Source of the DNA: an uncultured Alphaproteobacteria bacterium
GTDB taxonomy: Bacteria; Pseudomonadota; Alphaproteobacteria; HIMB59; GCA-002718135
Assembly (NCBI GenBank): GCA_902607435.1
Contig: CACLJX010000002.1
Location: 1 to 64,000, forward strand
Length of the DNA: 64,000 nucleotides
Direction: 5' to 3'
Part shown: positions 53,129-62,205 of the stretch, piece after piece
Layout of the letters: each line of letters begins with the position of its first letter
Numbering within the stretch: the stretch's first letter is position 1
The notes under the pieces: model-generated
Seen by the model: the letters and a program-made list of their open reading frames with translations, nothing else
Database searches by the model: none
What the model was told of the DNA's origin: nothing
Translations under genes and position numbers: made by a program

Positions 53129-54097
53129 ATGTTAAAAAAAGAAAAAATAAAATTATTAAAAAAAATGAAGTTAATAAGATTAGCAGAAGAATCTATTGCG
53201 GAAAAATATTCTGATCAAAAAATGAGATGTCCAGTACATCTGTGTACAGGTCAAGAGGCTACTGCTGCAGCAATAGGATTATTATTAAATAAAAATGACT
53301 ATGTAGTTAGTACACATAGATCCCATGGCCACTATTTGGGAAAGGGTGGAAACTTAAAAAAAATGTTAGCAGAAATTTACGGCAAGACTGATGGTTGTAG
53401 CAAAGGATACGGGGGATCTATGCATTTAATTGATTTAAATGTTAACTTTATGGGAAGCACAGCGATTGTTGGTAACTCTTTGCCAGTTGGAGCAGGATTA
53501 GCTTTAACTATAAAAATTGAGAGATCAAAAAAAATAAGTTGTATTTTTCTAGGAGAGGGATGCATAGAGGAAGGTGTTTTTCATGAGACAGTTAATTTTT
53601 GTGCTGTTCATAAATTACCAGTTCTCTTTGTTTGTGAAAATAATTTATATTCTGTTTATTCATCTTTATTGTTCAGACAACCAAAAAATCGTTCTATAGC
53701 AAAAATGGTAAATGCCATGGGTATTAAAAGTTTTTCTATTGATGGCAATGATGTTAACAAAATATATGAACTAGCATCTAAAGAGTTGCCAAAAATTCGC
53801 TCAGGATTAGGGCCAAGATTTATAGAATTTAAAACCTATCGATGGCGAGAACATTGTGGTCCAGATTTTGATAATCATATAGGATATAGAACAGAAAAAG
53901 AATTCCAAAAATGGAAAAAGAAAGATCCTATTCAACAATTTCAAACTAAACTTTTAAAAAATAATGAAATAACTAAACAAGAAATAAAAAAAATTGATAA
54001 AAATTTATTAAACAAAATTAATCTTGCTCATAACTATGCTGAAAAGTCACCTTTTCCAAAACCAAGTGAAGCACTTAAAAATGTTTATGCTAAATAA
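53129..54097 (+). CDS. Thiamine-diphosphate E1 component, alpha-subunit type
   Basis: A 322-residue protein of the 2-oxo-acid dehydrogenase/acetoin dehydrogenase E1-alpha family: CTGQEATAAAIG, STHRSHGHYLGKGG (about 68-81), KGYGGSMHLID, and the diphosphate/Mg-binding GEGCIEEGVFHETVNFCAVHKLP ending in CENN (here GEG in place of the common GDG). The beta subunit follows after two bases. No E2 (lipoyl) or E3 gene is near, and the flanks are sugar genes. A carboligase role adding a two-carbon unit to a keto sugar is a fair hypothesis, not a fact. Confidence 0.85.
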   Translation: MLKKEKIKLLKKMKLIRLAEESIAEKYSDQKMRCPVHLCTGQEATAAAIGLLLNKNDYVVSTHRSHGHYLGKGGNLKKMLAEIYGKTDGCSKGYGGSMHLIDLNVNFMGSTAIVGNSLPVGAGLALTIKIERSKKISCIFLGEGCIEEGVFHETVNFCAVHKLPVLFVCENNLYSVYSSLLFRQPKNRSIAKMVNAMGIKSFSIDGNDVNKIYELASKELPKIRSGLGPRFIEFKTYRWREHCGPDFDNHIGYRTEKEFQKWKKKDPIQQFQTKLLKNNEITKQEIKKIDKNLLNKINLAHNYAEKSPFPKPSEALKNVYAK

Positions 54098-54099
54098 TT

Positions 54100-55158
54100 A
54101 TGACAAATAGAAAAATTTCTTTTGTGAGAGCTATAAACGAAGCTTTGTTTATTGCTATGAAAAAGGAAAAAAAAGTAATTTGTTTTGGATTAGGCGTAGA
54201 TGATCCAATGGGTACTTTTGGAACCACTGTTGGTCTTCAAGAAGAGTTTGGGATTGAAAGAGTATTTGATATGCCTACCTCTGAAAACACTTTGACAGGG
54301 GTTTCAATAGGAGCTGGATTAGCAGGTTATAGATCAGTTATATCTCATCTAAGAGTTGATTTTTTTTTACTTGCAATGGATCAGCTAGTTAACGGTGCTG
54401 CAAAATGGCATTATATGTTTGGAGGCAAAACATCAGTTCCTATAACTATAAGATTGATTGTTGGAAGAGGTTGGGGGCAAGGACCTACTCATTCACAGAG
54501 TTTACAATCCTGGTTTGCTCACATCCCTGGATTAAAAGTTGTAATGCCTTCTACAGCGTATAATGCAAAAGGATTATTAATTGCAAGTATATTTGATAAT
54601 AATCCAGTCATCTTTATAGAACACAGATGGCTGCATAATCAAATTGGATATGTTCCAAAAAATGAATACAAAATACCCTTGCAAAAAGCAAAAATTGTAA
54701 AAAAAGGAAATGATATAACAATTGTTTCCATATCTTTTATGGTTGTAGAAGCTATAAAAGCAATTAATTTTTTAAATCAACATAAAATTTCATGCGAGTT
54801 AATTGATTTAAGAACAATTAGCCCTATTGATTATTTAACAATAAATAGATCTGTGAAAAAGACAGGTAGATTATTAGTTTTAGATACAGATAATGCAAAT
54901 GTATCGGTAGCTAGCGAAATTGTAGCTAGAATTTCTATGAATCTTTTTAATTTCTTAAAGACTGCACCAAAAATGATTGCCTTACCAGATGTACCTACCC
55001 CTTCAAGTTTTGGACTTACAAAAAATTTTTATCCAGGCTCAAAAGAAATTGTTGAAAAAATATTAAAAATATTAAAAAAGAGCATTAATACCAATAAACT
55101 TTCTAACAGTAACGATCTTCATGATGTACCTGGTTCATGGTTTAAAGGCCCTTTTTAA
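54100..55158 (+). CDS. Thiamine-diphosphate E1 component, beta-subunit (transketolase-like) type
   Basis: A 352-residue partner of the preceding alpha-type gene. It has the pyrimidine-binding fold with the conserved glutamate region (FDMPTSENTLTGVSIGAGLAG, read around 64-84), a hydrophobic VDFFLLAMDQLVNGAAKWHYMFGG block, and a transketolase C-terminal domain with IVSISFMVVEAIKA and IDLRTISPID. Alpha-beta E1 pairs usually feed a lipoyl E2, which is absent here. A C-terminal extension of about 20 residues (DLHDVPGSWFKG) is unusual for the family. Confidence 0.85.
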   Translation: MTNRKISFVRAINEALFIAMKKEKKVICFGLGVDDPMGTFGTTVGLQEEFGIERVFDMPTSENTLTGVSIGAGLAGYRSVISHLRVDFFLLAMDQLVNGAAKWHYMFGGKTSVPITIRLIVGRGWGQGPTHSQSLQSWFAHIPGLKVVMPSTAYNAKGLLIASIFDNNPVIFIEHRWLHNQIGYVPKNEYKIPLQKAKIVKKGNDITIVSISFMVVEAIKAINFLNQHKISCELIDLRTISPIDYLTINRSVKKTGRLLVLDTDNANVSVASEIVARISMNLFNFLKTAPKMIALPDVPTPSSFGLTKNFYPGSKEIVEKILKILKKSINTNKLSNSNDLHDVPGSWFKGPF

Positions 55159-55160
55159 TT

Positions 55161-56162
55161 GTGATTCAAAAAAAAAAAATTGTTGTTATTGGTTCTAATT
55201 CTTTCTCTGGCTCTAACTTTATTAATTATTCTCTTTCGAAGAAAGATAATATTATTGGTATAAGCAGATCTAATGAATATAATAAAGTTTTTCTTCCATA
55301 TAAATCAAATAAAAATCTAAATAAATTTAAATTTTATAAATTAGACATAAATAAAAATATAAATAAAATTCTTGATATAATTGATAATTTTAAACCAGAA
55401 ATAATTGTAAATTTTTCTGCTCAGGGAGAAGTTCGTAATAGCTGGAATTATCCTGAGCAGTGGTATAATACAAATTGTTTATCAGTAGTAAATTTAAGCA
55501 ATGCATTAGTAAAGAGAAGTTTTATTAAAAAATACATAGCTATATCTACACCTGAAGTTTATGGAAGTAATAAAAAAAAAATTAGCGAAAGCAATTCATT
55601 TTATCCGAGCACTCCTTATGCTGCTTCAAAACTTGCAGGTGACTTACATTTAATTACATTATTTAAAAAATATAACTTTCCAGTTATTTTTACTCGATCA
55701 GCCAATGTTTATGGACCTTTTCAACAACTTTATAGAATAATTCCTAAGACCATTATATCGCTTAAAAAAAATATAAAAATTAAATTGCATGGAAAAGGTA
55801 AATCTAAAAGATCATTTATACATATTGATGATGTAATTAGTGGAGTTTATAAATTAATTACCTACGGCAAAAATGGTGAAGCATACCATATTTCTCCAAC
55901 AACAAGAAATATTTCCATCTACAGTCTTGTAAAGTATATTTGTAAAATTATGGATTATGATTTTAATTCATCAGTTAAACTAGTAAATGAAAATTATGGT
56001 CAAGATTTAGCATATATATTAAACTCTAATAAAATTAGAAAAATTGCAAATTGGTCAGATAATATTTCTTTAGAAAACGGAATACAAGATACGATAGAGT
56101 GGGTTAACAATAATTGGCAAGCCATTCATATCATGTCTGTTGATTATCAGCATAAAAAATGA
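55161..56162 (+). CDS. NAD-dependent sugar-nucleotide dehydratase/epimerase (second SDR)
   Basis: A 333-residue extended SDR with the loop IGSNSFSGSNF (10-20), STPEVYGS (129-136), and the catalytic Y153/K157 in TPYAASKLAG. RSANVYGPFQQ (near 175) and FIHIDDVISGVY are typical of the GDP-mannose/dTDP-glucose dehydratase group. Start is GTG, three bases after the E1-beta gene, and its stop overlaps the next ATG by four bases (ATGA). A keto-sugar product of such an enzyme would suit the aminotransferases that follow. Substrate unknown. Confidence 0.85.
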   Translation: MIQKKKIVVIGSNSFSGSNFINYSLSKKDNIIGISRSNEYNKVFLPYKSNKNLNKFKFYKLDINKNINKILDIIDNFKPEIIVNFSAQGEVRNSWNYPEQWYNTNCLSVVNLSNALVKRSFIKKYIAISTPEVYGSNKKKISESNSFYPSTPYAASKLAGDLHLITLFKKYNFPVIFTRSANVYGPFQQLYRIIPKTIISLKKNIKIKLHGKGKSKRSFIHIDDVISGVYKLITYGKNGEAYHISPTTRNISIYSLVKYICKIMDYDFNSSVKLVNENYGQDLAYILNSNKIRKIANWSDNISLENGIQDTIEWVNNNWQAIHIMSVDYQHKK

Positions 56163-57316
56163 AAACAGCAAATAAAAACTATTTATCCAAGCAATATAAA
56201 AAGGATGATAAACTTTTAATAAGTCATAATTATTTAAAGCTCCAATTTAAAAATTCAAATAAAATTATATCAGATATAAAAAAACTTATTAAAAAAGGAG
56301 ATTATACTTTAGGTAAGGCAGTGGATGAGGCTGAAGAAAAATTTAAAAAAATTTCAAATAGTAAATATGCAATTGGAGTAAATAGCGGTACTGATGCAAT
56401 CATTTTAAGTTTAAGAGCAATAGGCATTAAAAAGGGAGATGAAGTAATTACAACACCATATACTTTTTATGCAACTATAGGTGCAATAGTAACTGCTGGA
56501 GCAAAGCCTGTATTTGTTGATATACAAAATGATTATAATATAGATGTTAAAAAAATTGAAAGAGCTATAACGAAAAAAACAAAAGCAATACTTCCAGTTC
56601 ATTGGTCAGGTTTAATTTGCGATATGAAAAAAATTAGTAAATTAGCTAAAAAAAATAACATATTTATTATTGAAGATGCTTGTCATGCGATAAATGCATT
56701 AAGAGATGGTGAAAATCCAGGAAAATACAGTATTGCTGCCTGTTATAGTATGCATCCATTAAAAAATCTAAATGTTTGGGGGGACGGTGGATTTATTACA
56801 ACTAATTCTAAAAAATTTTATGAAAAATTACTTTTATTACGTAACCATGGATTAATTAATAGAGACACTTGTAAAGTTTTTGCCGGAAATTCAAGATTAG
56901 ATACTATACAAGCAATTGTTGCGAAACATTTAATAAATAAAATTCAATATATAACTAATAAAAGAATCAAGAATGCTAATTTTTTTGATAAGGAATTTTC
57001 ATCTATTCCTGAAATTATTTTACCTACTAGATACAAAAATTCAAAACAAGTTTTTCATATATATGTTATAAGGGCAAAAAAAAGAGATTTATTGAAAAAA
57101 TATCTTATAAAACATGGAATTGATGCCAAGATCCATTACCCTCTTCCAATGCATTTACAACCTGCAGCAAAAAAATATGGTTATAGAAAAGGCGATTTTC
57201 CTAATTGTGAATTAATCTGTAAATCAGTTTTATCTTTACCAGTTCATGAATTTATTTCTAACAAACAAAGAAACTATGTAGCTAAAGTAATTAAAAATTT
57301 TTATAAAAATTATTAA
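56159..57316 (+). CDS. DegT/DnrJ/EryC1 sugar aminotransferase (first of a tandem pair)
   Basis: A 385-residue PLP enzyme of the keto-sugar aminotransferase family. NSGTDAI (75-81), VHWSG, IIEDACHAINA (170-180; Asp for the PLP ring nitrogen), and SMHPLKNLNVWGDGG (197-211) with PLP-lysine K202 are present. It has a 25-residue N-terminal extension that its neighbour lacks, and a cysteine/His pair (ACHA) where most have AAQ. The two tandem copies align throughout but are clearly diverged, so they probably act on different keto sugars or positions. Confidence 0.85.
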   Translation: MKTANKNYLSKQYKKDDKLLISHNYLKLQFKNSNKIISDIKKLIKKGDYTLGKAVDEAEEKFKKISNSKYAIGVNSGTDAIILSLRAIGIKKGDEVITTPYTFYATIGAIVTAGAKPVFVDIQNDYNIDVKKIERAITKKTKAILPVHWSGLICDMKKISKLAKKNNIFIIEDACHAINALRDGENPGKYSIAACYSMHPLKNLNVWGDGGFITTNSKKFYEKLLLLRNHGLINRDTCKVFAGNSRLDTIQAIVAKHLINKIQYITNKRIKNANFFDKEFSSIPEIILPTRYKNSKQVFHIYVIRAKKRDLLKKYLIKHGIDAKIHYPLPMHLQPAAKKYGYRKGDFPNCELICKSVLSLPVHEFISNKQRNYVAKVIKNFYKNY

Positions 57317-58416
57317 TGAAGGTTCCATTTGTTAACTTAGGATTACAATATCAAGCTATTAGAAATCAAATAATTGATAAATTTGATGAACTATCAAAAA
57401 AAGGTGAATATATTTTAGGTGAAGAGCTTGAAAATTTTGAAAAAGATTTTTCAAAATATTGTGGGACAAAATTTGCAATAGGAGTCGGCAATGGTTCTGA
57501 TGCACTAACATTGAGTCTTAGGGCAATAGAATTGGAAAAACAAAATGAAGTTATTATGCCTGGAAATTCATTTATAGCTACAGCCTGGACAGTAGCAAAT
57601 TTGGGAGCCAAGCCAGTATTCATTGATGTATTAGAAGATTTTAATATTGATCCTTCATTAATTGAACAAGCTGTCACTAAAAATACAAAAGCAATCATCC
57701 CTGTGCATTGGACAGGCAGAATGGCAAATATGCTTCAAATAAATGATATAGCAAAAAAACATAATTTGCATGTTGTTGAGGATGCAGCTCAGTCAGTTGG
57801 AGCATCAATTGGATTACAAAAATCTGGATCATTCGGCATTACAGGTTGTTTTAGCTTACATCCTTTAAAAAACCTTCATGTTCATGGAGATGGGGGCGTA
57901 ATTACAACAAATGATGATAAAATTTATAATATTGTAAAAAAATTAAGAAATCATGGACTTAAAAATAGAGATACAAGCGAATTATGGGGTTATAATTCTC
58001 GTCTGGATAATATTCAGGCTGCAATAGCAAGAATAAAATTACCTTATTTAGATGGATGGAATAAAAAATTTATTGAAATAGCAAATATATATTCAAATGA
58101 GTTAAAAAATATTGTCGAGGTTCCTAAAGAAGAAAAAAATAAAATTTCTATTTATCATAGATATATGATTCAACATCCAAATAGAGATAAGCTAAAAAAA
58201 TTTTTACAAGAGAACGGAATAGAAACTAAAATTAATTATCCAATTCCACTACATTTGCAACAAGCAGCATCTAGTTTAGGTTATAAAATTGGAGACCTTC
58301 CTAATGTTGAGAAACAATCTAAATTAATCTTAAGCCTTCCTATTTATGCTGAGTTGGAATATAATCAAATACATTACATAATAGAAAAAATAAAAAAATT
58401 TAATCAAGTTTTTTAA
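57316..58416 (+). CDS. DegT/DnrJ/EryC1 sugar aminotransferase (second of a tandem pair)
   Basis: A 366-residue PLP enzyme with GNGSDALTLSLRA (58-70), PVHWTGRMANM, VVEDAAQSVGA (153-163) and SLHPLKNLHVHGDGG (180-194) with PLP-lysine K185. Start and previous stop overlap by one base (TAATG). The canonical AAQS suggests it is the more typical sugar 3- or 4-aminotransferase of the two. It precedes a membrane protein gene by one base. Amino acid donor is normally glutamate in this family. Confidence 0.88.
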   Translation: MKVPFVNLGLQYQAIRNQIIDKFDELSKKGEYILGEELENFEKDFSKYCGTKFAIGVGNGSDALTLSLRAIELEKQNEVIMPGNSFIATAWTVANLGAKPVFIDVLEDFNIDPSLIEQAVTKNTKAIIPVHWTGRMANMLQINDIAKKHNLHVVEDAAQSVGASIGLQKSGSFGITGCFSLHPLKNLHVHGDGGVITTNDDKIYNIVKKLRNHGLKNRDTSELWGYNSRLDNIQAAIARIKLPYLDGWNKKFIEIANIYSNELKNIVEVPKEEKNKISIYHRYMIQHPNRDKLKKFLQENGIETKINYPIPLHLQQAASSLGYKIGDLPNVEKQSKLILSLPIYAELEYNQIHYIIEKIKKFNQVF

Positions 58417-58417
58417 T

Positions 58418-60028
58418 ATGGTTAATCAAAAACATAAATATTTTTTTATTTTTTTATTTTTTCTAGGTTTATTGCATTGGATTTTTTTTTATTTTTTTGT
58501 AGATTATTATTCATATAATAATATTGATCCTACAAAAAATATAGAAATAACTAATATAAATGTTCCTTTAGTGGATCAAAATCATCTTTTTATTCTTAAG
58601 AATAATTATTATAATGATGATAAAGATTTAATTAAAAAAATTATTAAAGAAAAGAAAATAAAATTTTCTAAAATATTCCAGTACAAAAAATATAATGCCC
58701 ATGATTGGGTAAAAGATCACAAATACCACAAGATCATTACTCAGTCTTTAAGAGAATTTAAAATTCCATATACAGTTAAAAATATAAATAATTTTTTTCC
58801 TATTACAAATGAAAACTATTTATCAGTTCCTTCGATTCCTTTTTCACCACAAATTATTCTTTTATATTTTTTTAATTCAGAAATTTATATGTTAATTAAT
58901 TTAATTCTACTATATTCAATTGGTTTTGTGGGTTGTTTATTAATTAGAAATTATTACAATTTATCTATTATCCCTTTTGTATTTTTGTATCTGATATTTA
59001 ATTTTAACGGTTACGTTGTTGAAAAATATAGTGCTTATGGTTCTTCACAAATGGGATATTATTTTTTTCCTTTTATTTTTTATTTTTTACTGAGACTTTC
59101 CGATGAACAAAACACTCAAAAATGTTATTTTTGGAGCATTTTATTAGGAATTTTTCTATCACTTGTATTGCTACAAGGAAGTTTTCATTATTGGGCTGAA
59201 CTTATGACTTTTGTCGTATTTTGGAGCATTGTAAATTATAAACTTTGGAAAGCTTCTTTTTTAATTTTTCTTACTCATTTTTCAACTGGCTTATGTAGAT
59301 TGCTAACGAGTTTTGTCACTTATAAATTTACTAAAAATCCTCATACTTATGAATGGAAACAAGGATACAATAATTTTGAAATTTTTATATCTGGTCTAGT
59401 ATCTACTCAAGACCAATTAACCCCACAAGTCTTTGCCTCATGGGAGAGAAGTATATATATAAGTATAATTGGACTATTTTTTCTAGTTTATTTTAGTTTA
59501 TGGGGACATGTAATCAAGGCTCCTTGGAGAAAATTTACTGGATGGAAATATTTTATATTACCTTGTCTATTAATCACTGTAATTTCTTTTCGCCAATTTA
59601 AATTTTATATTGTGCCTGATTTTATTCCAATATTAAATGCTGAATCTTTATTTCATAGATATATAATTTTTGCATTAATTTTATTAACAATTATTGCAAC
59701 CATAAATATTCAGGGCTTCGTTGAACATTATAAAAATATTAAAAGAATTAATATTGTTTTAATTGGATCTATTAGTTTAATGGCTCTTTTTTTATTTAAT
59801 CATTCAAGACTATGGAGAAATCATCTTGTTCAAAATCAGTATGACTGGACACAAAAAATACATCCTGAGCCAAGTGTAGCTTTTCTTAGAGAAACTGAAT
59901 TGCTTATTACTAATAGTAATGTCGATACTTTGTATGTTACAGCTTTTTGGGGTGGTTGGATCATCACTTTTATTTCTTCAGTTTTTTTTATTAGACTGTT
60001 ATTAAAATTATATAATAATAAATCATAG
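58418..60028 (+). CDS. Large multi-pass membrane protein, possibly a GT-C-type transferase
   Basis: A 536-residue protein I do not assign to a known family. It has an N-terminal membrane segment (about 8-28), a soluble loop of about 100 residues, then around eight hydrophobic segments (about 148-175, 180-200, 210-230, 238-275, 345-365, 380-400, 410-430 and 445-465) and one at the very C-terminus. This plan, with a large first periplasmic loop, resembles polyprenyl-sugar-using GT-C or YfhO-like proteins, but no catalytic motif can be named. It ends the sugar run, so transfer or export of the finished sugar is likely. Confidence 0.6.
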   Translation: MVNQKHKYFFIFLFFLGLLHWIFFYFFVDYYSYNNIDPTKNIEITNINVPLVDQNHLFILKNNYYNDDKDLIKKIIKEKKIKFSKIFQYKKYNAHDWVKDHKYHKIITQSLREFKIPYTVKNINNFFPITNENYLSVPSIPFSPQIILLYFFNSEIYMLINLILLYSIGFVGCLLIRNYYNLSIIPFVFLYLIFNFNGYVVEKYSAYGSSQMGYYFFPFIFYFLLRLSDEQNTQKCYFWSILLGIFLSLVLLQGSFHYWAELMTFVVFWSIVNYKLWKASFLIFLTHFSTGLCRLLTSFVTYKFTKNPHTYEWKQGYNNFEIFISGLVSTQDQLTPQVFASWERSIYISIIGLFFLVYFSLWGHVIKAPWRKFTGWKYFILPCLLITVISFRQFKFYIVPDFIPILNAESLFHRYIIFALILLTIIATINIQGFVEHYKNIKRINIVLIGSISLMALFLFNHSRLWRNHLVQNQYDWTQKIHPEPSVAFLRETELLITNSNVDTLYVTAFWGGWIITFISSVFFIRLLLKLYNNKS

Positions 60029-60215
60029 ATTGTGAAAAATTTATAATTTAAACTTTTTTTGTTCATTTCTTATCTACATATTTTTAAAGTTTCGAGCACG
60101 TTTCATCGCAAATGGTTGATTAATAGAATAACAATTAAAGCTTCATTAATTTAGGGGCAGAATAATTCATTGGTAATAGTTTATGAGTTGTGAATTCTGT
60201 GTTATTAGATAATTA

Positions 60216-61232
60216 ATGAATCTGCAAAAATTTGAACGTTACCCATTAACATTCGGAAAAACACCTATTGATTATCTGCCAAGACTTTCAAAAGAAATTA
60301 ATGGCAATTTACAAATTTATGCAAAAAGAGATGATTGTAACTCTGGTTTAGCTTTTGGAGGAAATAAACTTAGAAAACTTGAATATATTGTTCCTGATGC
60401 AATTGCATCTGGAGCAGATACTTTAGTATCAATTGGTGGTGTTCAATCAAATCATACTAGAATGGTTGCTGCAACAGCAGCAAAAATAGGAATGAAGTGT
60501 AGACTTGTTCAAGAAAAATGGGTTCCTCACTTTGATGGGGTATATGATAGAGTTGGAAATATTCTTTTAACTCGTTTGATGGGTGCTGATAGTCGTCTTG
60601 TTGAAGATGGATTTGATATTGGAATTAGAAAAAGTTATGAAGAAGCAATTCAATCAGTTAAAGATGAAGGTGGAAAACCATATGGTATTCCAGCTGGAGC
60701 GTCTGTCCACAAATATGGCGGATTAGGTTATGTAGGTTTTGCTGAGGAAGTACGCGAGCAAGAAAAAGAACTAGGATTTAAATTTGATTATTTTATTGTT
60801 TGCGTTGTAACCGGCTCAACTCAAGCGGGAATGATTGTAGGTTTTGCGGAAGATAATAGAGCTGATCGAGTTATAGGTATTGATGCTTCAGGAACTTATG
60901 AACAAACACGTGCTCAAGTTAAACAAATAGTAGATAATACTGCTGAAATGGTCGAACTTGGAAGAAAAGTAAGAGACGATGAAATAGTTATCATTTCTGA
61001 TTATGCTTATCCTGCATATGGAGTACCAAGCGAAGAAACAAACGAAGCAATAAGATTAGCAGCAAAAACGGAGGCGTTAATTACTGATCCTGTTTACGAG
61101 GGAAAGTCTATGCAAGGATTAATCGATCTTGCTAAAAAAAATTTTTTTCCAGAACGTTCTAAAATTCTTTATGCTCATTTAGGAGGAGCACCAGCTTTAA
61201 ATGGATATAGTTACTATTACAAGGATGGTTAA
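60216..61232 (+). CDS. acdS: 1-aminocyclopropane-1-carboxylate deaminase
   Basis: A 338-residue fold-type II PLP enzyme that opens the cyclopropane ring of ACC to 2-oxobutyrate and ammonia. The residues that separate true ACC deaminase from D-cysteine desulfhydrase are all in place, at the numbers of the Pseudomonas enzyme: K51 ([10 protein letters not shown]), S78, Y294/E295 (DPVYEGKS) and L322 ([10 protein letters not shown]). The desulfhydrase has Thr at the last two. The gene is visibly less AT-rich than its neighbours and stands 187 bases from the sugar island, starting a catabolic run. Confidence 0.9.
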   Translation: MNLQKFERYPLTFGKTPIDYLPRLSKEINGNLQIYAKRDDCNSGLAFGGNKLRKLEYIVPDAIASGADTLVSIGGVQSNHTRMVAATAAKIGMKCRLVQEKWVPHFDGVYDRVGNILLTRLMGADSRLVEDGFDIGIRKSYEEAIQSVKDEGGKPYGIPAGASVHKYGGLGYVGFAEEVREQEKELGFKFDYFIVCVVTGSTQAGMIVGFAEDNRADRVIGIDASGTYEQTRAQVKQIVDNTAEMVELGRKVRDDEIVIISDYAYPAYGVPSEETNEAIRLAAKTEALITDPVYEGKSMQGLIDLAKKNFFPERSKILYAHLGGAPALNGYSYYYKDG

Positions 61233-61341
61233 AATTTAAACTTTTAAAACATAGTGATTACCACTATCGACTATGAGGAATGTTGAGGAGCAAATTAAAA
61301 AAGCTATTGTCTAATTAAATTTTTTCTGTCACATTTGTCTT

Positions 61342-62172
61342 ATGAAAGTAGAATTGCTATCAGGAGCTTGTGGAGCAGAAATTACAGGTATAGATTTGCG
61401 TGATATTTCAAATGATAATATCAAAATTATTAAAGACCTATTATTTGAGCACAAGGTAATTTTTTTTCGTAATCAAGGTATTACCCATCAAGAGCAAATA
61501 GATTTATCAAAATGTTTTGGACCTATTGAAAAACATGCTTATGTAAAAGGGCTTCCTGCATACCCAGAGATATTAAGAATTGTAAAAGAACCATTTGAAA
61601 AAAATAATTGGGGAGAAAATTGGCATAGTGATGTAAGTTATAATCCAGAACCAACACTAGCTGTTATTTTAAAATCTGTAGAGATACCTCCGATTGGAGG
61701 TGATACGATGTTTGCTAATATGGAACTAGCATGGGAAACATTGGATGAGAAAATAAAAAATAAAGTAAGAGATAAAAAAGCATTACATAGTTCATTAGGT
61801 GTGGCTTTTTTCATAGACAATTATAAGGGAATGGAAGCGAGAGATACAAATTTAGGAGAGTACTCTAATGAACACCCAATAGTAAGAACCCATCCTGAAA
61901 CAGGTAAAAAAATATTATATGTGAATTGGACTTATACGAAAAGTATCATTGGTATGGACAAAAAAGAAAGTGATGATTTATTAACTAAAATTTTTAAACA
62001 TCAAGAAAGATTAGAGTTAACTTGCAGATTCAAATGGACAAAAAATGCTGTGGCTATATGGGATAATAGAAGTGTTATACATTATGCCATAGCTGATTAT
62101 TTTCCTAACAGAGGTTTGGAACATCGAAGAATTATGGACAGAATTGCAGTAAGAGGAGAAAAACCGTTTTAA
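61342..62172 (+). CDS. TauD/TfdA family 2-oxoglutarate dioxygenase
   Basis: A 276-residue Fe(II)/2-oxoglutarate dioxygenase with the triad H95-x-D97 (WHSDVSY), distal H247 (NRSVIHYA), and the 2-oxoglutarate-binding arginine in HRRIMDR (near 262). The hydrophobic FFRNQGITHQEQIDLSKCFGP start is typical of the TauD group. Members act on taurine, sulfonates, carnitine precursors or aromatic ethers, so the substrate cannot be given. A 109-base gap separates it from acdS. The Rieske oxygenase gene follows after 33 bases. Confidence 0.9.
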   Translation: MKVELLSGACGAEITGIDLRDISNDNIKIIKDLLFEHKVIFFRNQGITHQEQIDLSKCFGPIEKHAYVKGLPAYPEILRIVKEPFEKNNWGENWHSDVSYNPEPTLAVILKSVEIPPIGGDTMFANMELAWETLDEKIKNKVRDKKALHSSLGVAFFIDNYKGMEARDTNLGEYSNEHPIVRTHPETGKKILYVNWTYTKSIIGMDKKESDDLLTKIFKHQERLELTCRFKWTKNAVAIWDNRSVIHYAIADYFPNRGLEHRRIMDRIAVRGEKPF

Positions 62173-62205
62173 TTATAACTTTCGTTATTTTTATAAATAA
62201 TAGCA

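Noticed and set aside
61251-61267. Small hairpin (ATAGTG / CACTAT) after acdS
   Set aside because: The stem is 6 bases and AT-rich, with no T-run behind it, so it is not a convincing terminator.
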